From: Armigeres subalbatus
Taxonomy: Eukaryota > Arthropoda > Insecta > Diptera > Culicidae
DNA: 64,000 nt
Assembly: GCF_024139115.2 (NCBI RefSeq)
Contig: NW_026943130.1
Span: forward strand, 310,001 to 374,000
Direction: 5' to 3'
Numbering within the stretch: the stretch's first letter is position 1; every line of letters begins with the position of its first letter. Position numbers and translations under genes: made by a program. Below the pieces are notes generated by a model. That model was not told where the DNA came from and ran no database searches. It saw nothing but the letters and a program-made list of their open reading frames with translations. Positions 55,171 through 64,000 of this stretch are shown piece by piece.

Positions 55171-57734
55171 TATTGTTAAAAGGTGTAGAGGAAGTCCAAA
55201 CTTGTTGTTGTAAAAAAAGTATAAATAAAATTTGAGGAAGCTGTTACGTCACACCGTCCCATCCTCTCATGAACCTCCATGCACCATGTTCTAGAAAACC
55301 TTATTTTGAATTGATTTTTACCTTTTTGAAGTGAAAATATCCTTCGTCTGGAGCTAAATGGAAGAATTGGCAATTAATAAATCTTAAGCTTTAACAATTT
55401 AAAGTTCGAATTAATCTTGTAATCTTGTAATCTTGTAATATCAACCTCAGCCATAGCCTATCTGGTGTGTATTTAAATACCCTGAGCGATACTCTACTGC
55501 AACACGTCCGGTGTGCAGTGCACTAAGATCTCTAGATACACCGGACCGAGATCTTCAAAGGCTGAATTGTCCGTTTCGTTGTGATATGTTGCCATAAAAA
55601 TAAAATATCACTTGCTTTTCTAATCTACGGAAAAAATTTACTAACGATATTGATTAGTGACAAGTAAATTCATTCATCGATCGAATTAGAACGAGCTCAT
55701 GCAATTAAAATATAAACGCAATACTTATCACATTCACAGAAGATTTGGATTGTCCTTGAAGTAATCACTTGTGAACACAGACTTCCTGTATGACGGTGGT
55801 TGTTATGAATATGAATACCACTGCTGATACCGGAACTATGATTTTCTTCATCACTGGTCTCTGGAAAGAGTGAATAAAAAGAATTGGGCCGCTTTCACTC
55901 GCCGGCCGCAAAACTTAGTAAAGTAATTAATCTTAATACAAAGCAAAAATACAGTTCTAATATCTGTCTTATTAATGGATATCACACTGCCCATCTGATA
56001 CTCAACTTCCAAAAACATATCCTCAATTAATAAAACGATAACTTTATATAGTTTCTATTATTGTCCATATATACCTACTATTCAATCTAGGATTCAAATC
56101 GGATAAATTAATTCAGTTCCTAACAAAAGCTTATCCTCAACGCTTTGGCTGTCAATAGTCTCACAATATGAACCTTGAAGGTTATAACTTTGTTCAATCC
56201 TACATCTGTTTATATAAAAACTCAATCTAACTGCTGAAACCGCTTTCAACACTTAACTGCCCGAGCACAGCCACTACATGCGACCCACAGGACCCCAATC
56301 GAGGACGGCCTACACTATATCGTTGTGAGCTTACACCTCTCCTGGCTGAGCAACGCTGAAAACATGCTCTAACGTTTGATGCCTAAAAATAAAATAATTA
56401 AACTAATTACATTAAATCTTACACTTTTGATCGAACCGGCTGACATTCCGTTAAACAATGTGTTCCATGAGTGCTGATCACTCATAAGCCCTGAATCGTG
56501 AATAAAATGCAGTTTAACGCAGAGTTTAAACCCTCTCTTGCGCTAGTAATGCTGAAAACCTAACTAGGAATTTGATTCGTAGAAACAAATTATACTGAAA
56601 TTGGTGCGTGGCAAAATAAGTTATACTATAGCTAATTTAGTTGAACCCTGACTACCCATTATACTGGCCGTTGAGTCATCCAGTGGCACTTGGTCTTACA
56701 TTCGTTTTCTTTTTAAATTCTTAACAATTGACCGCTTACCCCCATATTAGTATTATGAGAACGAATGCTTGACTATTACTATACTAAGTATAGTAAAGAC
56801 CGGAAGTAATAATTGGGCCAGCCACACACCTTTAACAATTTAAGTTCAATTAAAAGGCCATTTAATAATACCAGCTATTTTCCTTAAGAATACGTTTTTC
56901 ATCACAACACTCTGTTGTAGTATTTCCCAAGACGTTGTTTATAGATAGAGACCCGCGCAGAGTGAAGCCGAAGTACCAAACGAACTCAAACGCGGTACCA
57001 AACGAGCAAAAGTAAACAAACATTACCAATCTTGCTAAATGCGAGATAAGTATTTAATCAACGTTATGGAAAATATGAAAAAGTTTTGAAAGTTAAGTAA
57101 ATTAAGCTGTTTGAGTTCTTATACCCAGTTTTAATCCATTTATCATATTTCTCGTTGCATTATATGGCAATGGTGCTGAACAGGGCAGGATATATGTTGA
57201 GCAAACGAAATAACTGCCTCTATCTGAGAGTCACTTCAAGTTCTCACAAATTTTATGTTGCCAATCCACAGGATATTTTTGTCTGCTGGCCGTGAAGCCA
57301 GAATTGCTTTATTCTCTCCCTGCGTCTCTATATAATAACATCGTCTCTGGTATTTCCAAATAATCATTGGAAGAATCAATTCATATTCTGATTCCTTTAC
57401 AAAATTAATCAGCGGATGCCGAATATCCTGGATATGCCAAAATATGAGCAATAATCTGGAATAAGATTAAAGTTATATGATACATAATATTTAAAGCTGA
57501 GCTTCCCTCACCGCAAATATTTTTCCATGTTTTGTTTGCATAATAAAATGCTGGTCTTGATACAATGGTGTACTGCATGACGCTAGGAGGAAATCGAAGA
57601 AAACTTGTGACGTCAGCCGTCGTTAGCAGTGAAATGGTTGCTTAAGGCGGAGAGAAACGACGCACTACTACAAGCAAATGACTGTGTAATACACAAAAAG
57701 ATCACCTCACCTTCTTTACACCATATGCAGCTGA
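55171..57734. other. Non-coding stretch between S2 arrays
   Basis: 2.5 kb without long frames. CTTGTAAT is repeated about four times near 55411-55440. TATTTAAATACC near 55473 and a CCGGTGTG...CACCGG near-palindrome at 55508-55545 might be regulatory parts of an unidentified element. Nothing can be assigned. Confidence 0.35.
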
Positions 57735-58555
57735 CCTCTTGAAGGAGGCTTCCGAGCCTCTTGAAAGGACTTCTGTGCCTCTTGAAAGAGCTTCTCAGCC
57801 CTTGAAAGGAGGCTTCGGGTCTGAAAGGGCTTCCGGGTCTCTGAAAGAGGATTTCGAGCCTCTTGAAAGGGCATCGAGCCTCTTCAAAGGAGGCTTCAGG
57901 CTTATTGAAAGGAGGCTTCTGAGCCACTTGAAGGAGGCTTCGAGCCTCTTGAAAGGAGGCTTAGGCCTCTTAAGAGGCCCCTTGAAGGAGGCCTCGAGCC
58001 TCTTGAAGGAGGCTTGAACCTCTGAAGGAGGCTTCGTGCCTCTTGAAGAGGCAGGGCTTATGCCTCTTGAAGGAGGCTTCCGTGCCTCTTAGAAGAGGCT
58101 GCTTGCCCTGAAGGCTTCCGTGCCTCTTGAAAGGAGGCTTCCTGTGCCTCTTGAAGGAGGCTCAGTGCCTCTTGAAGGAGGCTTCGTGCCTCTTGAAGGA
58201 GGGCTTCCGTGCCTCTTGAAAGGGGCTTCGTGCCTCTTGAGGAGGCTTCCAGGCCTCTTGAAAGGAGGCCGGAGCCTCTTGAAAGGAGGGCTGTGAGCCT
58301 CTTGAAGGAGGCTGGGCCTCTTGAAGGAGCCGCCTTGAAGGAGCCTCTTGAAGGGCTCGGCTTCTGAAGGAGGCTTGAGCCTCTTGAAGGAGGCTGGGCC
58401 TCTTGAAGGGAGGCTTCCGAGCCTCTTGAAAGGGCTTCGAAAGCCTCTTGAAGGGCTTCCGAGCCTCTTGAAGGGCTCCGACCCTCTTGGAGAGGCTGAG
58501 CCTCTTGAAAGGAGGCTTCCAGCCTCTTGAAAGGGGCTGAGCCTCTTGAAGGGAG
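57735..58555. repeat. Minisatellite S2, large array
   Basis: About 35 copies of the same 22-24 bp unit and orientation as at 54958-55170. Many units have one- or two-base indels and several are partial. Long minus-strand frames (up to 166 codons) are by-products. Right flank: GAGGCAAAACTGTTACACGT, similar to that of the small array. Confidence 0.95.
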
Positions 58556-58924
58556 CAAATTGAGGCAAAACTGTTACACGTCACACGAATAGCACTGAAG
58601 CAGATTACTTTCCCGTTGTATTTGATTTATTTTGATCCAATATATGGCTTTTCCCCACACGGCAAGGCACGTAAATGCGGTAAAGCGTACCATTGGTACT
58701 TCGCGTACCTGAAGGAATAAATAGAACCCCATCTCCGGTCGCCATACCTCTTACCCAGTAACTCCTATCCCTACCTCCCCGCGGTGCTGGCCGGGATACG
58801 AGCAACCTTAGGGAAGATCGGTAACCAACGCGTGGACTATGGTCGTATGCTGACAGGGAGATGGGTTTGCTCCTCTCCGGAGTACAAATCTTATTACGTC
58901 TGTTCTCCATGTCGGGATCGGCTC

Positions 58925-60665
58925 ACAACAGCGTCTGTTCCCCATGTTGAGGGCGGCTGATCATCGTCCGAGTGCCAGCGAGGGACTCTAAATGAAACTG
59001 TGCACCATGGTCCACTGAATAAGGAGGAATGGTCCTCCGAAATTTAGGGGTTGGTGTCAGGCCCTGCAAGCCAGCCTTTAAAAATCCATGAACGACAATC
59101 AACAAGAGTACGGACCGGAACCATCGGCGAAGACCACTGCGACGAAAAGGACTAGCGATTGGAAACTCGGTTCGTGGAACTACCGTCTCTCAACTTCATC
59201 GGGAGCACGCATACTCGCCGATGTGCTCAAGTCCGTCGATTCGGCATCGTAGCGCTGCAGGAGGTTTGTTGGAAGGGATCAATGGTGCGAACGTTTAGAG
59301 GTAATCATACCACCTCGAGCTGCGGCAACACACACGAGCTGGGAACAGCTTTCATAGTGATGGGCGATATGCAAAGGCGCGTGATCGGGTGGTGCCGATC
59401 AACGAAAGAATGTGAAGGTTGAGGATCAAAGGCCGGTTCTTCAATTTCAGCATAATCGAATCCCAGCCCACTCCGGAAGCACTGATGATGATAAGGACGC
59501 ATTCTACGCGCAGCTGGAACGTGATACGACACTGCCCAAGCCAAGTCAAAATCATCATCAGGAGATTTGAACGCTCAGGTTGGCCAAGAGGAGGAGTTTA
59601 GACCGACTATTGGAAGTTCAGCGCTCACCGGCTGACGAACGAAACGGCCTACGACTATGATTTCGCCGCCTCCAGAATATGGCCATTCGCAGCACTCCCA
59701 ACACAGCCTCCGTATCGTACTGAGGATCACTCTGCGAACAGAAGTCATCAAATCGACCACGTTCTGATTGATGGACGGCACTTCTCCACATTATGACTCA
59801 GGACATATCGTGGCGCTACATGACTCTGACCACTATCTGGTGATGGTTAGCTCGCCAAAACTTCCGTCATCAACATGTTCGTACCGACGACCAGCCGGGT
59901 ACGACCTGAGCGACTGAAGCAACACTGATGTCGCCACTGCATACGCGCACAGCTCGAGGCAGCTGTTGCCGGAAGAAGTGAGCGATGGGCCCTTTGAGAC
60001 TGCTGGACTGTTTAGCCATTAACGCGCAGGGAGAACAACGTTAAGAACGAAGTCGACGGAACGAGTTCGACGAGTCAGACAGATTCTGGAGGAGAGGACG
60101 CAGCGGCGGTCGCGCTGCAGCACAGGTACCGAACAGAACGGAAGCGGAGACAGCAGACCCGCCTTTTCAGGAGAAGAAGAACGCTGAAGAACGAGTGCGA
60201 GGAGATGGAACAGCTGTGCCGTTCTCAAGAATACGCAAGTTCTATCAGAAGCCAACGCATCCCACAAGGCTTCGTGACGCGAGCCGAAATTGGGAGATAA
60301 GGATGGAGCATTTGATGACGAAGTGGGATCGAAAGGTGGACTACGAGGAACATCTAATGGCGCGGAAGTACGGCAGTGGAAGTCAAGGCAGCGAGAGGTG
60401 ACTTCGTTCAGCGGACGTGGAAACAACCAGCCTCCACCTTGAGGAAGTTAGGATGCCATTCCACAGCTAAAGACAATAAAGCAGCTGGTAGGGATGGTAA
60501 TGAAACTCATCAAGTGGCCCGGAAAAGCTGGCCATTGCCTGCACAACTGATAGCAGAATCTGGAAACAGAACAGCTACCGGAGGAGTGGAAGGAAGGGTT
60601 ATACCCATCTACAAGAAAGGCATCAAGCTGGAGTGTGAGAACTTTCGAGCGATCACCATTGGCGT
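58925..60665 (+). pseudogene. RTE-clade element: 5' UTR, endonuclease and start of RT
   Basis: The endonuclease (APE type) begins near 59160 with 'RFVELPSLNFIGST', then 'FGIVALQEVCWKGSMVRTF' (59240-59296; Gln-Glu metal-binding motif) and 'HELGTAFIVMGDMQRRVIGW'. Further pieces are 'LRIKGRFFNFSII', 'QVKIII' at the GDxN region (altered) and 'SDHYLVMV' (catalytic Asp-His, 59827-59850). The linker and RT start follow ('FRRRRTLKNECEEMEQLCRS'; 'DNKAAGRDGNE'; 'PIYKKGIKLECENFRAI'), after which the match ends abruptly at about 60660. Upstream 58925-59158 looks like the 5' UTR, with GAACAGACG/AACAGCGTCTGTT words. Multiple frameshifts; inactive. Confidence 0.82.
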
Positions 60666-60799
60666 AACTAAGGAAAAATTCTAGGGGGCTAACTTTTTCT
60701 ATTCTACAGTCAAACACAAAAAATTGTTTTTGTTCAACTGTCCACAAGTTGGCCTACCAAACAGCTATTTCAATACACCCAGTGACGACTTGAACAGCT

Positions 60800-61205
60800 T
60801 CAAACAAATCTAGAAAATCTACGTAAAAAAATAAGAGCTTCAGATACATTAGATTTTCAGATTTATATATCCAGACCCTTTGTCGTTTCGCCTAAAAATA
60901 TCCTCTGATTAGTTCTTGGTTATGCAGAATTTTTCTGTTTCTTTTGTCTGGAAGGAGATGGGTTTCAAACCACCACAGAAACATATTTTCCTTCGAAAAC
61001 CTCCATGCCAGATTTGGTTTCATTGCTTGATTAATTCTTGGTTATATAAATTGATGTTTTATTTGTTTGGAGCACTTCTTTCCAAAGAGGGAGGGGTCTC
61101 GAGCCAACTTAAGAACCTTCCCGGCCCAAAACCTCTTACAAATTTTCACGCCAGTCGGTTCAGTACTTTCCGAGTCTAGGATCAGACAGACAGAAATTCA
61201 TTTTA
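60800..61205 (+). repeat. Tandem ~122-bp repeat ending in a GACAGACAG tail
   Basis: TGATTAGTTCTTGGTTATGC near 60907 and TGATTAATTCTTGGTTATAT near 61029 head two related units, each followed by TTTTGTCTGGA/TTTGTTTGGA. The block ends CAGTCGGTTCAGTACTTTCC, then GATCAGACAGACAGAAATTC, a terminus I associate with dispersed mosquito repeats. It is probably a transposon 3' region. Confidence 0.5.
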
Positions 61206-61707
61206 TGTAGGGAATGCAGCTTTAGAGGTTTGTTCTATTATTGTCAGGGGTTTTTATGATTGATCATGCTCAAATTTGGCTAAACTTCTTGCATATCAAA
61301 GAATATTGTGGCCGAATTTCAAAAAATCGGTCGTCAAAACCCCTGAAAATAAACAAACCTATATATCTTCTATATAGAAGATTAGAAATAATTTCAGTTA
61401 TTTTGATTTACACTAAGTTACCTCTTCTTGAAATTTCAGGATTTAGGAGCTAATATGATAATTGGAAATTCAAGGTATCGGAAATAGCACAACATCGTTT
61501 GAATACTTTAAAAGACTAATCTGCAGAAAGAAATGTCTGCTATTACAGGCATATGATACGTATGTTGGCTATCAAATTATCAGAAGGTTTCTCTTGACAA
61601 TCCTTTCAGAAATGCCATGCATCCTGAAGGTTATGTTGGATAGCTAGAGGTCATATGCACACTTTAAAAAAAATACTCGCAATGCAATGCAACGCATAAA
61701 CATAAAA

Positions 61708-61741
61708 CCAGATTAATCCACCTAGCGGTGATGGTGCCTTT
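61708..61741 (+). mobile_element. MITE M1, left-end fragment
   Basis: CCAGATTAATCCACCTAGCG followed by GTGATGGTGCCTTT is almost identical to the left end of the complete M1 at 20616. As there, it is preceded by AAAAC. The rest is replaced by LINE sequence. Confidence 0.75.
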
Positions 61742-61889
61742 GCAATACGTAACGTTATGACAGCAGCTCTCCGTGGGTGCGTGTGCACACCACGGAGGTC
61801 TGACCAGAAAGAGGCCGATTCATGGCTTGCTGCGCACTGATCGACACGCTGAGGTGTTAATGTATAATCACACGCTGATGATAACTTAC

Positions 61890-63105
61890 TCAAACCCCAC
61901 AATGCCGTCGTAGATAGAATTCCGAAATGTGATATCAAGATCTGTATGAGCGACTTCAATGCGAAGATAGGATCTGACAACTCGAACCATGAGTTCATTA
62001 TGGGACACCATGGTCTCAAAGAAATGAGCGAAAACGGAGAGCTGTTGGCAGAGTTCTGTGGTAATAATGACATGGTGATCATGAGATCGTTCTTCCCTCA
62101 CCGACCGGTTCACAAGGTCACGTGGGTCTCCCGTGACGGCTTTAAAGAAAATCAAATCGACCACATCTGCATCAGCCGGAAATGGAAACGCAGCCTTCTT
62201 GATGTACGGAATAAACGTAGTGCCGATATCGTGTCTGATCATCACCTCCTCACGCCTGCGCATTGCGTGGTTTCGTCGGCAGGAGGAGAGAGTTGGACGA
62301 CGGTTCAACACACGCCTACTGGAAGATGCCACGGTGAAACGGTCCTTCTTGAAAAACTGGAGACGCGTGCTGCAGATATTCCGGAAGGCGGAAGATAGAG
62401 GAGCGATGAGAAGCCAAAGCCGCGATAGATCGATCAAAAACCAGAGGAGCTAAAGTCTTAGCCCGTCAACGATACTCGGCTCTGGAGAAAAAAGTAAAAC
62501 GCTCATGTCGACGGGACAAGCGAGCGTTGGCGGACTCTCTGGCCGACGAAGAAGAGAGAGCCGCAGCAACCGGAGAAATTCGTCTATTCGACGATATCTC
62601 ACAAAGATGAATGCAACGATGCCTGTGAAAGACGCGAATGACCAGTTATTGACGGACCCAACTGACCAGCTGAAAAAATGGTTCGAGCACTTCGAACAAC
62701 TTTTTCAAGTGCCAGCCTCGGCATGATCTGCCTAGGATCCGACGTATAACACGCGTTAATACCGAAGCTCCATCACTGCTAGAGATTCAAACAGCCATCC
62801 AAAGCATGAAATCGAATAAAGCCCCAGTGGTCGATCGCATATCAGCCGAGATGCTCAAAGCTGACCCCATGACATCCGCTCAACTACTGCATCGTTTATT
62901 TCGAAATATCTGGGACACCGTAACTTTCCCGTTCGACTGGATGCAATGTATCTTAGTGAAGGTGCCCAAAAAGAGTGACGTGACTGTATGCGATAACTGA
63001 CGAGGCATTATGTTGCAGTGTACCGTTCTCAAAGATCTATGCAAAGTTATCCTAGCCCGGATTCAGGAGCAGATTGATGCGACTCTCCACCGGCAGCAGG
63101 CCGTT
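61890..63105 (+). pseudogene. Non-LTR retrotransposon: endonuclease C-terminal half and RT start
   Basis: The frame 61946-62398 encodes the endonuclease's 'MSDFNAKIGSDNSNHEFIMG', 'MSENGELLAEFCGNNDMVI', 'TWVSRDGFKENQIDHICIS' and 'VSDHHLLT' (catalytic Asp-His). A linker is at 62505-62726 ('LTKMNATMPVKDANDQLLTD'). The RT then begins: 'IQSMKSNKAPVVDRISAEML', 'DWMQCILVKVPKKSDVTVCD', 'GIMLQCTVLKDLCKVILARI'. It ends at about 63105 before motif A. The type is RTE-like, close to the widespread endonuclease-reverse transcriptases with 'CDNWRGI'. It is a different family from the 58925-60665 copy, and both 5' and 3' parts are missing. Confidence 0.8.
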
Positions 63106-63789
63106 TAGGTATAAATAGGCGGTATAGCAATATAGCATGGACTTACCTTTGTCTCATCCCAGCGGCACCTATCCTGATGTAAGTTAAGAGAAGCTACGAT
63201 GGTCCACACCGTCATTAGCCAAAAGGTTCTTCTCGAGGGTATCGGCGCAGATACTACGCGCACACAATAATTTACCCGCTCAGCGTGGAGGGCAGTTAAC
63301 CCTGGGAGGTGGTTCGGACCTAGTTCTGCACTTCGAGTTCTTTACACTCACGGGGTTTGATCTGTTACACTTACAATCTCCGTCGGGAGCACGAGCACGT
63401 TTCCCAATATTCTTGATTTCAGAATCACTAAAGCAGATTCACGAATACGCCAGCGTTCGCACAATTCACGACCGGATATTTGAGGGTACAATCTTGTCCA
63501 TTAAGGTGGAAAGCACAAGCACGTTTTAGTCACTCTCTCACTAACGACGTTTTATTTTTCTTTCATGCACCTTATTCGAACGGAAGCTCAAGCTAGAAGA
63601 TACTCGGTATGCCTCCTTTTCATATAGGGTATAAGGCTCAAACCTTAGCCTATTATGCTGTGGTTGAGCACATTTATCAATTTAAATATTCTTATATTGA
63701 AGATCTAACCGTAATTATGCCACCAAACGGCTATCTTACTTTTGGTTATTACGCGAAATATTCAGAAACAACAATAATGGTTAAAAATC
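63106..63789. other. Unassigned stretch with TATA-like motif
   Basis: Starts TAGGTATAAATAGGCGG at the LINE breakpoint. 63180-63580 has mixed composition and no frame of note. It could be part of an LTR or UTR of an unidentified element, but no partner copy is in the window. Confidence 0.3.
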
Positions 63790-63910
63790 TATTATCTAAT
63801 CCATCAAAAGTTTCGTGCGAAATTGACTTTATGTTCGGCCAATTTTCCTAATCTCGGCTCTGGTGTTGGATGCTTTTCGGCCCATGAAATGTTGATGCAT
63901 TATTCACTGT
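63790..63910 (+). repeat. Dispersed repeat, copy 2 of 2
   Basis: Same orientation and about 115 bp aligned to 40393-40505 (ATCCATCAAAAGTTTCGTGC, CATGAAATGTTGATGCATTA). The overlapping 80-codon frame ending 'SCEIDFMFGQFS' gains its end from this repeat, so it is probably transposon-derived. Confidence 0.8.
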
Positions 63911-64000
63911 AAATCATCCCGAGCAAAGCTTGAGAGCAAATCGATAACTAATTTTGTTGTTGTGAAATCGCCTAATTTTGATAACTCAGGTTGATATCCT

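Noticed and set aside
57739..58584. Minus-strand frames of 140-166 codons rich in SRGS/FKR motifs.
   Set aside because: These are translations of minisatellite S2 in three frames; there is no start context or conserved domain.
58605..58910. 101-codon minus-strand frame (MENRRNKICTPERSK...).
   Set aside because: It lies directly before the RTE 5' UTR and shares GAACAGACG words with it; more likely untranslated element sequence than a gene.
61886..62437. 183-codon minus-strand frame.
   Set aside because: It is antisense to the endonuclease frame 61946-62398, which carries the real family motifs.
1..64000. CRISPR arrays, prokaryotic operons, ribosomal RNA or viral integrations.
   Set aside because: No direct repeats with unique spacers, no Shine-Dalgarno-spaced gene runs, no rRNA signature and no virus-like coding region other than retrotransposons.

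Overview
The window looks like gene-poor nuclear DNA from a large, transposon-rich insect genome, most probably a culicine mosquito of the Aedes type. This is inferred from what I can read: RTE-, R1- and Jockey/CR1-like non-LTR retrotransposons, BEL/Pao and Ty3/Gypsy LTR elements, many MITEs, and degenerate 22-bp minisatellites. Nearly every recognisable protein segment belongs to a transposable element and is broken by stops, frameshifts or insertions. There is no prokaryotic signal, CRISPR array or rRNA gene. A run of 25 Ns at 46253-46277 marks an assembly gap.

Layout. 1-1.6 kb holds two opposed RTE-clade fragments. 3.1-4.5 kb is the 5' half of an R1-clade element (ORF1 only) interrupted by a 130-bp imperfect palindrome. 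6.75-12.8 kb is one minisatellite array (S1) split by a small MITE and by a 3.3-kb foldback DNA transposon (9242-12513), which carries a broken transposase and two further inverted-repeat insertions. 13.4-15.4 kb is a decayed non-LTR reverse transcriptase with an MDDL active-site box. 15.4-21.6 kb is a BEL/Pao element split by a 1.75-kb composite insertion and a 443-bp MITE. 23.3-29.4 kb has an RTE tail and a minus-strand LINE, the latter split by a 2.24-kb hAT-like element. 30-33 kb is a decayed repetitive tract.

34-44 kb holds the best candidate host exons. A plus-strand exon (34203-34477) has a textbook branch point, 3' splice site and 5' donor, and its downstream reading frame ends in the first part of a P-loop. 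A minus-strand first coding exon (42845-42925) ends exactly at a GTAAGT donor. Weaker candidates lie at 21892-21983 (+) and 35895-36044 (-). Between them sit two nested elements with CAGGGTGTC termini.

44-46 kb has three MITEs flanked by TA. 46745-51421 is a structurally complete LTR element with 202-bp LTRs, a tRNA-Ser(GCT)-type primer-binding site, a polypurine tract and a TACCC target duplication, but no recognisable gag or pol. It is inserted beside a decayed Ty3/Gypsy element (51.4-53.5 kb). 55-58.6 kb carries two arrays of a second minisatellite (S2). 58.9-63.1 kb has two more non-LTR retrotransposon fragments. The last 100 bp of annotated sequence repeats a segment seen at 40.4 kb.

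The genes do not form a pathway. The window is best read as a record of repeated nested insertion around one or two host loci. The strongest leads are the non-coding LTR element, the nested foldback system in S1, the shared hairpin architecture of S1 and S2, and the short host exons.
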